Origin: Sulfuricella denitrificans
Lineage (GTDB): Bacteria > Pseudomonadota > Gammaproteobacteria > Burkholderiales > Sulfuricellaceae
Length of the DNA: 64,000 nucleotides
NCBI GenBank assembly: GCA_002632355.1
Contig: NSJJ01000013.1
Coordinates: 1 to 64,000 of the forward strand
Direction: 5' to 3'
Shown here in pieces: positions 8,328 through 16,546 of this stretch; positions within the stretch are counted from its first letter, which is position 1; the number at the start of each line of letters is the position of its first letter. The notes below the pieces were generated by a model. The model saw only the letters and a program-made list of their open reading frames with translations. It was not told the DNA's origin and ran no database searches. The position numbers and the translations under genes are program-made.

Positions 8328-9578
8328 ATGCCGGTTTTTACCCTGTTTTTCATCCTGGCCCTGCTGATCACCACAGCAACCCGGTTATGGCTGTCTCAAC
8401 GACATCTGCAGCATATCCGTTTAAACCGCGATACTGTGCCACCAGATTTTTCCGACCGCATCAGCCTCGAATCTCACCGCAAGGCCGCTGACTATTCCAG
8501 TAGCAAAACCCGCCTAAATATATTCCATAGCCTGCTGGACGCAGTGCTTTTGCTTGCTTTCACCCTGGGCGGCGGCATCCAGATGCTGGCAGATTGCTGG
8601 CAAGGCATTCTGGGTGACGGCCTGTGGCGCGGCGTGGCGCTTATTTCAAGCGTACTTGTAATCTCCAGCCTGCTGGAAATGCCACTCAGTCTGTATCGCA
8701 CTTTCGTCATTGATGCACGGTTTGGTTTCAACAAAATGACACTGCGTGTGTTTCTGGCCGACTTGTCCAAGCAAACGCTGCTCCTGTCTGCCCTCGGTAT
8801 CCCGCTGCTTCTCGGTGTGCTGTGGCTAATGGCGCGGATGGGCGAGTACTGGTGGTTTTATGTGTGGCTTGCCTGGATGGGCTTCAATCTGCTATTGCTG
8901 ACAATCTATCCTACGATAATAGCACCGCTTTTCAACAAATTTACGCCTCTGGAAGATCAGGCACTCGCTTCGCGCATAGAAGCATTACTGAAAAAATGCG
9001 GCTTCAAATCCCAGGGATTATTCGTCATGGACGGATCGAAACGCAGCAGCCAGGGCAATGCCTACTTCAGCGGACTCGGTGCCTCCAAACGTATCGTTTT
9101 CTTCGATACATTGCTTGCGCGGCTTAACCACGACGAAATCGAGGCTGTTCTGGCTCATGAACTCGGACACTTCAAACACCGCCATGTCATCAAGCGCATT
9201 TTCTCAATGTTTATTCTCAGCCTGGCGGCCTTGTATCTGCTTGGCTGGCTGATGCCTCAGACCTGGTTTTATTACGGCCTGGGCGTCACGACTCAGGGCA
9301 CCGATACTGCCCTGCTGCTATTCATGCTTGCCAGTCCGGTATTTACTTTCCTGTTTCATCCGATCACCAGTCTTTACTCGCGCAAACATGAATTCGAAGC
9401 AGATCGCTATGCAGCAGAAAATGCCAGTAGCGAAGCGCTAATCCAGGCACTGGTCAAACTTTATAATGACAATGCAGCAACACTAACGCCTGATCCGCTG
9501 CATTCGATTTTTTATGATTCACACCCGGCTGCAGTGCAAAGAGTGGCTCACCTGAGATCGCTCCCGGGAAATGACTAA
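8328..9578 (+). CDS. M48 family (Ste24/CAAX prenyl protease 1-like) membrane zinc metalloprotease
   Basis: The 416-residue integral membrane protease starts with a transmembrane helix (MPVFTLFFILALL) and has several further hydrophobic spans. The zinc site AHELGHFKH (His 277, Glu 278, His 281) and the downstream FEADRYAA motif supplying the third ligand mark family M48A. In bacteria these proteins are linked to membrane protein quality control; the substrate is unknown. The start at 8328 gives a typical Ste24 N-terminus; an in-frame ATG at 8307 would add seven residues. The frame is open much further upstream, but that part overlaps orn on the other strand and does not look like a real protein. 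Confidence 0.9.
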   Translation: MPVFTLFFILALLITTATRLWLSQRHLQHIRLNRDTVPPDFSDRISLESHRKAADYSSSKTRLNIFHSLLDAVLLLAFTLGGGIQMLADCWQGILGDGLWRGVALISSVLVISSLLEMPLSLYRTFVIDARFGFNKMTLRVFLADLSKQTLLLSALGIPLLLGVLWLMARMGEYWWFYVWLAWMGFNLLLLTIYPTIIAPLFNKFTPLEDQALASRIEALLKKCGFKSQGLFVMDGSKRSSQGNAYFSGLGASKRIVFFDTLLARLNHDEIEAVLAHELGHFKHRHVIKRIFSMFILSLAALYLLGWLMPQTWFYYGLGVTTQGTDTALLLFMLASPVFTFLFHPITSLYSRKHEFEADRYAAENASSEALIQALVKLYNDNAATLTPDPLHSIFYDSHPAAVQRVAHLRSLPGND

Positions 9579-9645
9579 ACTTGGACAATACCCGAGTTTT
9601 TTGTTAAAGTATTTGACAGCAAATTCCTATTAAACGGAGAACCTC

Positions 9646-9957
9646 ATGAAAACCATTCTCAGTGTCATGTTCCTCGCACTACTGTCTGCCGCCCCGGCCA
9701 TTGCCGAATCGATGGACAAGGGCGATGCAAAGATCGGCAAAACACTGCACGACAAATCCTGCATTGCCTGCCATGCCTCTAAATTCGGCGACAATGGGAA
9801 TGGCATCTATACCCGCGCAGACCGCAAGGCCACCAACAAGCAACAACTGACAGCACGCATCAAGGCGTGCAACAACAATGTCGGCGCCGGCTGGTTCCCG
9901 GAAGAGGAGGCCCATGTTGCTGCGTATCTGAACACCAGCTTCTACCATTTCAAGTGA
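9646..9957 (+). CDS. Small exported monoheme c-type cytochrome
   Basis: The 103-residue product has a signal peptide (cleavage after AIA, residue 20) and one heme site, CIACH at 39-43. It is therefore a periplasmic monoheme cytochrome of about 9 kDa. No Met occurs after the heme motif, so the usual His/Met ligation is not possible. The C-terminal part carries CNNNVG (75-80) followed by GWFPEEE and a terminal helix. This resembles the arrangement in SHP-type cytochromes, where an Asn is the sixth ligand. A ribosome binding site (CGGAGAACC) precedes the ATG. Electron partners are not evident from the neighbours. Confidence 0.88.
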   Translation: MKTILSVMFLALLSAAPAIAESMDKGDAKIGKTLHDKSCIACHASKFGDNGNGIYTRADRKATNKQQLTARIKACNNNVGAGWFPEEEAHVAAYLNTSFYHFK

Positions 9958-9998
9958 TCATAAACGCCTTGCAAAACTGAAGTACAGGGCACACAATG

Positions 9999-10036
9999 CC
10001 CCTCCATAATCACAATGACATCTGGAGGGGTGCATG
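9999..10036. promoter_or_regulatory. Inverted repeat able to sequester the ribosome binding site of the next gene
   Basis: CCCCTCC at 9999-10005 is exactly complementary to GGAGGGG at 10024-10030, the Shine-Dalgarno sequence of the lipoprotein gene that starts at 10034. The loop is 18 bases. Outer ATG/CAT pairing can extend the stem into the start codon with a two-base bulge. In RNA this would hide the ribosome binding site. A possible promoter (TTGCAA 9969-9974, 17 bases, CACAAT 9992-9997) would start transcription within the left arm, so the transcript end decides whether the hairpin can form. Confidence 0.45.
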
Positions 10037-10384
10037 AAAACAATCGCTACACTAGGCTTGATCATTTTTTCGCTGAGCGGCTGCTGCACTGTGGCCTGCA
10101 ATAGCCGGCCCGCCAATAGCCACATCCAGGTCAACTCTAACGTTCTTGCAAGCTGCAGTTTTGAAGACAAAGCTGGCCTGCGTGAGTTTTATGCGCCTGG
10201 CAAGGTAGACGGCATGCCGAAAAATGCACCCGGAACCCTGACATGTCAGGCTGAAGGGCACAAGATATTCCACAAACAGGTGCTGGCCTCGGACTGGGGC
10301 AAGATCGATTCCCTTTCTGACGACCCCCGAGCAATTCGTTACTTCGGCGAAACCACGGTCACCATGGAAAAACATGGCAATTAA
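10034..10384 (+). CDS. Small predicted lipoprotein, unknown function
   Basis: The 116-residue product begins MKTIATLGLIIFSLSGC, a standard lipoprotein signal with a lipobox (LSGC, Cys 17), so the mature protein is probably lipid-anchored in the outer membrane or periplasm. Four more Cys follow: two close to the lipid Cys (18 and 22) and two in the mature body, which could form disulfides. I recognise no domain. The Shine-Dalgarno sequence GGAGGGG is unusually strong and is complementary to a segment just upstream. It lies between a cytochrome c and a beta-barrel gene on the same strand, with gaps of 76 and 103 bases. Confidence 0.65.
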   Translation: MKTIATLGLIIFSLSGCCTVACNSRPANSHIQVNSNVLASCSFEDKAGLREFYAPGKVDGMPKNAPGTLTCQAEGHKIFHKQVLASDWGKIDSLSDDPRAIRYFGETTVTMEKHGN

Positions 10385-10409
10385 TTCCTAATAAACAGAT
10401 GCTTGCCGA

Positions 10410-10438
10410 TTGATATTAGCCAACAGTTGGTTTAAAGT
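10410..10438 (+). promoter_or_regulatory. Putative sigma-70 promoter of the beta-barrel gene
   Basis: TTGATA (10410-10415), a 17-base spacer and TAAAGT (10433-10438) lie about 50 bases before the ATG at 10488. The match is moderate (5/6 and 4/6). Confidence 0.45.
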
Positions 10439-10487
10439 AGCCACCTCAAATTTATTGTTCTGCTCATTAGCTCAGGAGATTCCCATA

Positions 10488-11042
10488 ATGAAACGAAAAC
10501 TCACCGCCCTCGCCCTTCTCTCTGCACTGGGCATTTCTGGTTCAGCCCTGGCCGATGGCTGGACAATGTTCCCCGTCAAGAACGATGGCTGGAAGCCTGA
10601 ATTCACGCTGGCTGGCGTGGTTGGCTCGATGGATGCGGATAACGGCGGCACAGGCGATTACAAGGGTGCGGAATTTTCGCTCAACTGCCCATGGTTCCAG
10701 CCGCCTACCGGCATGATCCGTCAACAGTTCAATATCGGCAGTTTCAAACATGATGGCATGACGCTGACCAGCTTCGAAATGAACCCCAACTATTTCGTCT
10801 CTATCGGCAATGGCTGGACAGTCGGCGCTGGCCCCGGAATTGGTTTCGTGCGTGGCTACCTCAATGGCAGAGAAGCTGCCATGTCCAGCATTCAGGCCTC
10901 CGCTAACATCAACTACCGCAACGGACATTTCTTTGCTGGTGCAGGCGCCCGTTACCAGGACACCCGCGACAAGGAACTGGCTGTTGGAAAATCCGGTGCC
11001 GACAACTGGCTGCTGACAGCCAAAGTGGGTATCAATTTCTAA
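10488..11042 (+). CDS. Outer membrane beta-barrel protein, unknown role
   Basis: The 184-residue protein has a signal peptide (cleavage ALA/DG near residue 22) and then alternating amphipathic strands ending in a C-terminal phenylalanine (KVGINF), the usual signal for outer membrane barrel insertion. Glycine and aromatic residues recur in the pattern of small 8-strand barrels. No catalytic motif that I recognise (for example of PagP or PagL) is evident. A good ribosome binding site (CAGGAG) fixes the ATG. The gene is monocistronic: it has its own promoter candidate upstream and a strong terminator downstream. Confidence 0.8.
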   Translation: MKRKLTALALLSALGISGSALADGWTMFPVKNDGWKPEFTLAGVVGSMDADNGGTGDYKGAEFSLNCPWFQPPTGMIRQQFNIGSFKHDGMTLTSFEMNPNYFVSIGNGWTVGAGPGIGFVRGYLNGREAAMSSIQASANINYRNGHFFAGAGARYQDTRDKELAVGKSGADNWLLTAKVGINF

Positions 11043-11062
11043 GTAAATCACCCCATGCTGCC

Positions 11063-11090
11063 AAAAAACGCCCGCTTGCGGGCGTTTTTT
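11063..11090 (+). terminator. Rho-independent terminator after the beta-barrel gene
   Basis: A perfect hairpin has arms ACGCCCGC and GCGGGCGT with a short loop, preceded by an A-run and followed by six T. It starts 21 bases after the stop codon and ends 16 bases before the rsgA start codon. Confidence 0.93.
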
Positions 11091-11106
11091 GTTTATCCTT
11101 GCCCCC

Positions 11107-11976
11107 ATGCAAAAACTTCCTGAAGGCCAAATCACCGCAAGTTACGGTCGCCGGTTCACTGTTGAACTTGCAGATAGTACGCTTGTTGCCTGTGTCACTC
11201 GTGGGAAAAAAGGGGGTATGGCCTGCGGTGACCATGTCCGGATCAAGTTTACCGGTCCGGATCAGGGCGTGATCGAAGCCGTTCTGCCGCGCGACTCCCT
11301 GCTTTACCGCTCAGATGCCTTCCGGGAAAAAATCATTGCCGCCAACGTCACTCAAATCATCCTTGTTCTGGCGGCTGTGCCCAGTTTCTATGAAGAACTG
11401 GTGAACCGCTGCCTGGTAGCAGCGGAAAGCACAAAGATCAAGGTGCTGATCGTGCTCAACAAAGCCGACCTCCAGGCCGAAACCGCCAAGGCCATGGAAA
11501 AACTTGCGCTCTACCGGGAACTCGGCTACCCCTTGCTGCCACTCTCGGCCCATCAGGACACGGCCCCACTGTTGCCCTTTCTACAGGGCGAAACCAGTGT
11601 GCTGGTGGGTCAGTCAGGCATGGGCAAGTCGAGCATCATCAATACCCTGCTGCCAGACATCAAAGTCGAAACACGTGAGATTTCCACCACGCTGGATTCC
11701 GGCAAACACACCACGACACACGCACGGCTCTACCATCTCAATCCTGACAGCCACATTATCGATTCACCCGGCCTGCAGGAATTCGGTCTGCATCACCTCA
11801 AGCCGGAAGAAATTGACCATGCATTCATTGAATTCAGACCCTATCTCGGACAGTGCAAATTCAATAACTGCCACCACCTTTGCGAACCCGGATGCGCGGT
11901 ACTTGCCGCAGTAACTGCTGGTAAAATAAACCCGCGCAGACTGGCGGCTTATCAGAAACTTATCGGAAACGTCTGA
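11107..11976 (+). CDS. rsgA: Small ribosomal subunit biogenesis GTPase RsgA
   Basis: The 289-residue circularly permuted GTPase acts late in 30S subunit maturation. It has an N-terminal OB-fold, then the G motifs in permuted order: NKAD (G4) comes before GQSGMGKSS (G1/P-loop), then DSPG (G3). The C-terminal zinc-binding segment is CKFNNCHHLCEPGC. Length is as expected. The ATG at 11107 was chosen because it begins the conserved N-terminus; a TTG at 11089 lies inside the preceding terminator. Its 3' end overlaps the converging P-type ATPase gene by 17 bases. In many betaproteobacteria rsgA lies near orn and the Ste24-like protease, as it does here. Confidence 0.95.
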   Translation: MQKLPEGQITASYGRRFTVELADSTLVACVTRGKKGGMACGDHVRIKFTGPDQGVIEAVLPRDSLLYRSDAFREKIIAANVTQIILVLAAVPSFYEELVNRCLVAAESTKIKVLIVLNKADLQAETAKAMEKLALYRELGYPLLPLSAHQDTAPLLPFLQGETSVLVGQSGMGKSSIINTLLPDIKVETREISTTLDSGKHTTTHARLYHLNPDSHIIDSPGLQEFGLHHLKPEEIDHAFIEFRPYLGQCKFNNCHHLCEPGCAVLAAVTAGKINPRRLAAYQKLIGNV

Positions 11977-14605
11977 CCCACCATTTCCTTGTTTCTTCCA
12001 GCACCAGCATGGCAATTGCAAAGGGAATGACATATAGCCACGCATCCAGTCCGATAGGCAAGGTCCCGAACAGGGTATTTCCCCACGGGGTGTAGTCAAT
12101 CAGTAGAATAAGTGCAAATTCAACTGCCACACCACCCACGATCAGTGGATTCCCAAACAGTTTCCGTGCAAACGCGGATTCATGACTGCTACGACAAATG
12201 AACACATTCACCATCTGCATCACAATAATCGCGCTCAGCGTTGCGGCAGTGGCCCGTAGATAAATTGGCTCATGCGGCATCAAAGTGTCGCCATAGTGCC
12301 AGCCCGCACCATGCAAAACGAAAAAGAATGCCGACAGCGCCGCCAGTGCTTCCAACCCGCCAAGGAATACATAGGCACGCAGCACCAGACCTGCATTCAG
12401 CAAACGTTCGTGACGTGCGCGAGGCGGCTTTTTCATGACTTCTGGATGGGGTTTTTCAGCCCCCAGCCCGAGGGCGGGTAACATATCGGTCCCCAGATCC
12501 ACCGCCAGAATCTGGATTATCGTCAGGGGCAGAGGTATCCTGAACAGCACGAAAGCCAGATAGGGCAGGATTTCAGGGATATTGGAGGTCAGAATATAGG
12601 TCAGAAATTTACGGATATTTTCGAATACTGCACGCCCCTCCTCGATCGCAGCGACGATGCTGGAAAAATTGTCATCCAGCAAAATCATGTCCGCTGCTTC
12701 TTTCGCCACATCGCTGCCGATCAACCCCATGGCAATACCGATATCTGCTTTTTTCAGCGCAGGTGCATCGTTGACGCCATCTCCGGTCACGGCCACGACA
12801 TGGCCTTTCTTCTGCAAGGCGCTGACGATGCGCATTTTCTGGTCAGCCCGGAGACGCGCAAAAATGATCTCAGGCAAATCCAGTTTCAATTGTAGCTGGG
12901 TCGCGGTGATGTGATTCAAGTCATCGCCGGTCAAAACCGTGGGCGACTGGCACAAGCCGATTTCACGTGCGATCGCCATTGCCGTATGGGGGTGATCTCC
13001 GGTGACGATAATGACCTTGATCCCGGCCTCGCGACACTTCGTGATCGCTGACGCCACCTCGAGGCGCGGAGGGTCCTCCAGCCCCACCAGGCCGAGCAGG
13101 GTTAGCCCCTGTTCCAACTGTTCCCGGGGTTCTCCTTCTTGCACCTTGCGGGTCGCCAGCGCCAGCACACGCAGACCCTGCTGCGCCAGTTCCAGTTCTG
13201 CCTCCTGCATTTGCTTCCGGGCCTCGGGCGTCAATGACAAGGCACCTTCAGCAGTACTGAAATGAGAGCACAAAGGCATTAAGGTCGCGAGAGCCCCTTT
13301 GGTATAAAGCTCGGCCCCCTGTTGCGTCCGGTGCAGGGTGGACATGCGTTTCCGGTCTGCGTCGAACGGAATTTCATCCAGACGCGGCTGATCTTGCCAC
13401 TCCTTCCCAGAAAGCGCTGCCATGCGAACCAATGCCTGTTCCATCGGATCACCCAGCCATTCATGATTTTCCATTTGCTTGAGCGTGTGGCAATAGCGTG
13501 CAACCGCAAGCAGTTCGGCGGCCGCCGGACCGGTTAAATCCTGCGGAGCAATAAAAGCCCCATGCATGAAGATGCGCTTCGCTTCCATACGATTGAGGGT
13601 CAGTGTGCCGGTTTTGTCTGTGCAGATCACGGTGGTGGAACCCAGCGTTTCCACCGCGGGCAAGTGCCGGATCAGGGCATTACGTTTTGCCATGCGCTGG
13701 GTGGCCATGGCCAGAGAGAGCGTCACGGTAGGCAGCAAACCCTCAGGCACATTGGCGACGATGATGCCGATTGCAAAAATGAAATTTGCCCAAAATGACA
13801 GCCCCATCGCCTGGCCGATGAAAAAAAACAACACCCCCAGACCCATGGCCAGCGCAGCAACCAGGCGCGAGAGATGGATAATCTCGCGCTGCAGGGGAGA
13901 AAGCCGCTCGCCTGAGACCTGCGTCAGATGCGCTATTTTTCCGAATTCGGTATTCATGCCGGTCGCGAACACGACCGCCCTGCATTCACCTGCGACCACT
14001 GCCGTGCCAGCAAGCAGGATATTGCGGCCATGCAACAACTCCTCTTCTTCGCTCGGCTTGGCATCCATCGCCCTGGGACGGGATTCGCCCGTCACCGTTG
14101 CCATATTGACGCGCACGCCATACGTTTCGGTCATACGACAATCCGCAGGGACACGATCGCCTTCCTGCAGCAGGATCACATCTCCCGGAACCAGTTGTGT
14201 TGCATCCTCCTGCATTACAGTGCCGCCGCGAACCACCTTGACCAGATGAGGCAGCAGTTTGAGCAGGGCTGCCAGCGCCCGTTCGGCACGGTACTCCTGC
14301 CAGAAGGAGAAAACACCATTGATCAGGATCACACCCAGTATGGCGTAACCCAGCGTAACCATGCCTTCACCCGGCGCACGCGCTTCGGCAACAAACGCCA
14401 ATCCTGCGGCGAACCACAGGATAAGCGCAAAAAAATGGGTAAAACCCTGGAGAAATTTGAGCCAGAGGGGCTCTGAGGGCAATGCTTCGACCTGATTCAA
14501 GCCGTATTCGAGCAGACGGCGGGAGGCCTCAGCATTGCTGAGGCCGTCAGGCCTGCTATGCAGACTGGCAAGTGCCGCTTCCGGGGCCAAATGATGAATC
14601 TTCAT
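11960..14605 (-). CDS. P2-type cation-transporting ATPase resembling Na+/K+-ATPase (P2C-like)
   Basis: The 881-residue membrane pump has the N-terminal cation-ATPase domain, the actuator motif TGES, the phosphorylation site DKTGTLT, the hinge TGDGVNDAPAL, and about ten transmembrane spans. The ion-site segments are closer to animal Na+/K+- and H+/K+-ATPases than to the usual bacterial Ca2+ type: VANVPEGLLP in span 4, LTSNIPEILP in span 5, and VDLGTDMLPA in span 6. The Glu of span 4, Asn/Glu of span 5 and two Asp of span 6 are all kept. Transported ions cannot be read from sequence alone; Na+ or K+ transport is an inference. No beta-like subunit lies nearby. Confidence 0.9.
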   Translation of the reverse strand: MKIHHLAPEAALASLHSRPDGLSNAEASRRLLEYGLNQVEALPSEPLWLKFLQGFTHFFALILWFAAGLAFVAEARAPGEGMVTLGYAILGVILINGVFSFWQEYRAERALAALLKLLPHLVKVVRGGTVMQEDATQLVPGDVILLQEGDRVPADCRMTETYGVRVNMATVTGESRPRAMDAKPSEEEELLHGRNILLAGTAVVAGECRAVVFATGMNTEFGKIAHLTQVSGERLSPLQREIIHLSRLVAALAMGLGVLFFFIGQAMGLSFWANFIFAIGIIVANVPEGLLPTVTLSLAMATQRMAKRNALIRHLPAVETLGSTTVICTDKTGTLTLNRMEAKRIFMHGAFIAPQDLTGPAAAELLAVARYCHTLKQMENHEWLGDPMEQALVRMAALSGKEWQDQPRLDEIPFDADRKRMSTLHRTQQGAELYTKGALATLMPLCSHFSTAEGALSLTPEARKQMQEAELELAQQGLRVLALATRKVQEGEPREQLEQGLTLLGLVGLEDPPRLEVASAITKCREAGIKVIIVTGDHPHTAMAIAREIGLCQSPTVLTGDDLNHITATQLQLKLDLPEIIFARLRADQKMRIVSALQKKGHVVAVTGDGVNDAPALKKADIGIAMGLIGSDVAKEAADMILLDDNFSSIVAAIEEGRAVFENIRKFLTYILTSNIPEILPYLAFVLFRIPLPLTIIQILAVDLGTDMLPALGLGAEKPHPEVMKKPPRARHERLLNAGLVLRAYVFLGGLEALAALSAFFFVLHGAGWHYGDTLMPHEPIYLRATAATLSAIIVMQMVNVFICRSSHESAFARKLFGNPLIVGGVAVEFALILLIDYTPWGNTLFGTLPIGLDAWLYVIPFAIAMLVLEETRKWWVRRFR

Positions 14606-14674
14606 TGCCGCCGATCATCCGCAAGCAGGCCGGGATACTCGCCCGGCCCGCCCGGTTAGAGGTCAGTTAAGGAT

Positions 14675-16054
14675 TTACTTACCGTTAATACGAATCGGAA
14701 CGTAGAGCGAACGATCTCCGCGCAGGATACGCAGAGCGATCACACGGCCAGAGCCATACTGGTTCACCAGTTCATTGAATTGCTCAACACTTTTCACATC
14801 CTGGTTGTTCACAGACAGGATCACGTCGCCCCGGCCAACGCCGGCGCGCGCCGCAGCCCCCTCGGAATCTTCTACCACCAACCCGCCGCTGACCTTGAGC
14901 TCACGCTTCTGTTCCTCGCTGAGTTCGTTCAGGGTCAACCCGAGCTTGTTACCCATCTTGCTGCCCTTGGAGGAAGCACGCCCTCCCTTGTCCGGCAATT
15001 CCCCGACGACCAGAGAGATATCCTTGTACGCACCCTTGCGCCAGAGCTGGATGGATACCCGCTTGCCTGGCTTGACTGCAGCCACGAGCCGCGGCAGTTC
15101 GCTGGAGTTTTCCACGGTTTTGCCATCGAACTTCAGAATCACATCGCTGGCAGCCAGTCCCGCCTTGTCAGCCGGGCTACCCTTGTCCACATTGGCAATC
15201 AGGGCGCCTGTGGGTTTGCTCAGGCCAAAAGATTCCGCCAGTTCCCGTGTCATTTCCTGGATCATGACTCCGAGCCAGCCACGGTAGATTTTGCCCTGAG
15301 TCCGCAACTGGTCGGTGATCTCGATCGCCACATCAATGGGAATGGCGAAGGAAAGTCCCATGAAGCCACCGCTGCGGCTATAGATCTGGGAATTGATGCC
15401 GACGACTTCACCCTTCATATTGAACAACGGGCCACCGGAATTTCCAGGATTGATGGCCACGTCGGTCTGGATGAACGGCACATAATTTTCCTGCGGCAAG
15501 GAACGCCCCTTGGCACTCACGATCCCGGCCGTGACACTGTTATCGAAACCGAACGGCGAACCAATGGCGAACACCCACTCTCCGACCTTGAGCTGATCAG
15601 GCTTGCCTATTGTCACCTTGGGCAAGCCGCTGGCATCAATCTTCACCAGTGCGACATCCGTACGCCGGTCGCTGCCGATCACTTTGGCCTTGAACTCGCG
15701 CTTGTCGGTCAGGCGCACGGTGACCTCTTCTGCCGCATCCACCACATGCGCATTGGTGAGGATATAACCGTCGGCACTCAGAATAAAACCTGAACCGAGC
15801 GAGCGCGACTGATATTCGCGCGGCCCCTTGCGGGGCGGCATGAAACGCCGGAAGAAGTCATACATGGGATCATCTTCAGACAGATCCGGAATCTGGGGAA
15901 AAACATTTTCATTGCGAACGGTCTGCGTGGTGCTGATATTTACCACCGCCACGCCCTGCTTTTCCACCAGATCGGTAAAATCCGGCAATTCCCTGGCGTG
16001 GGAAAGTGCAGTCAAAGACAGAAAAAGTGCAAAAAAAGCGACAATTCTTTTCAT
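14675..16054 (-). CDS. degP: Periplasmic serine protease DegP/MucD (Do family)
   Basis: The 459-residue protein has a signal peptide (cleavage near SHA/RE), a trypsin-like domain with the triad His 103 (TNAHVV), Asp 133 (RTDVAL) and Ser 206 (GNSGGP), and two PDZ domains. It degrades or refolds damaged envelope proteins. It is the last gene of the rpoE-rseA-rseB-rseC-degP operon, matching the algU-mucABCD order, so it is expected to be under sigma-E control. ATG 16054 was chosen (GAGGA nine bases upstream); a TTG at 16063 overlaps the rseC stop. Confidence 0.95.
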   Translation of the reverse strand: MKRIVAFFALFLSLTALSHARELPDFTDLVEKQGVAVVNISTTQTVRNENVFPQIPDLSEDDPMYDFFRRFMPPRKGPREYQSRSLGSGFILSADGYILTNAHVVDAAEEVTVRLTDKREFKAKVIGSDRRTDVALVKIDASGLPKVTIGKPDQLKVGEWVFAIGSPFGFDNSVTAGIVSAKGRSLPQENYVPFIQTDVAINPGNSGGPLFNMKGEVVGINSQIYSRSGGFMGLSFAIPIDVAIEITDQLRTQGKIYRGWLGVMIQEMTRELAESFGLSKPTGALIANVDKGSPADKAGLAASDVILKFDGKTVENSSELPRLVAAVKPGKRVSIQLWRKGAYKDISLVVGELPDKGGRASSKGSKMGNKLGLTLNELSEEQKRELKVSGGLVVEDSEGAAARAGVGRGDVILSVNNQDVKSVEQFNELVNQYGSGRVIALRILRGDRSLYVPIRINGK

Positions 16055-16059
16055 CCTTC

Positions 16060-16533
16060 TCAATCCTCAGCAAGTTTAACAATGTTGTATGAAAAAACCC
16101 GGCGCAGAATGACCGGATGAAACTGCTTCTGCCCGCGGGTCTTCCATGCCACCCATTTCAGTGCGGCGATCCCCAGCCCCAGCCCGACAGCGGCTCCGAT
16201 CACGGGATACAGGTCCTGTGCTGCGCCAGCTGGCGCAAGCTGGCTGCCCCCCAAGGCCCCAGCCATCAGCAACATCAGGGGCAGCACATACCCGATCAGG
16301 GAACTCTTCAGCAGCGCAGGCTCCTCCAGCCCGATCACGACGCGCTCGCCCACGGCAGCCCCGATAGGATTCATCACGAGGAAGGACATGGTCTTGCTTC
16401 CCAGTAACTGGCTCATGCTTGACGTGCCACAGCTTTTCTGTGAACTGCAGGTGCCGCAGGACGAAGCGCGTGTCGTTTCGACGTAAGCCCCGTCTGCGCC
16501 CAGCCTGACTACGACTCCTTCGGTTTCCAGCAT
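16060..16533 (-). CDS. rseC: SoxR-reducing/RseC (MucC) family membrane protein
   Basis: The 157-residue inner membrane protein has an N-terminal domain with a CxxC pair and a further Cys (SCGTCSSQKSC, near residues 25-35), then two adjacent transmembrane helices (LIGYVLPLMLLMAGAL and a Gly-rich one). This is the RseC/MucC architecture; the family is associated with the sigma-E operon and with the SoxR-reducing complex. The start at 16533 leaves 13 bases after the rseB stop. Its exact molecular role is not settled in any organism, so operon position is the main guide. Confidence 0.9.
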   Translation of the reverse strand: MLETEGVVVRLGADGAYVETTRASSCGTCSSQKSCGTSSMSQLLGSKTMSFLVMNPIGAAVGERVVIGLEEPALLKSSLIGYVLPLMLLMAGALGGSQLAPAGAAQDLYPVIGAAVGLGLGIAALKWVAWKTRGQKQFHPVILRRVFSYNIVKLAED

Positions 16534-16546
16534 GATCTTTTGTCTT

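Noticed and set aside
14628-14648. Seven-base stem GGCCGGG/CCCGGCC between degP and the ATPase gene, considered as a degP terminator
   Set aside because: It has no T-run on the degP strand and lies in a generally GC-rich region.
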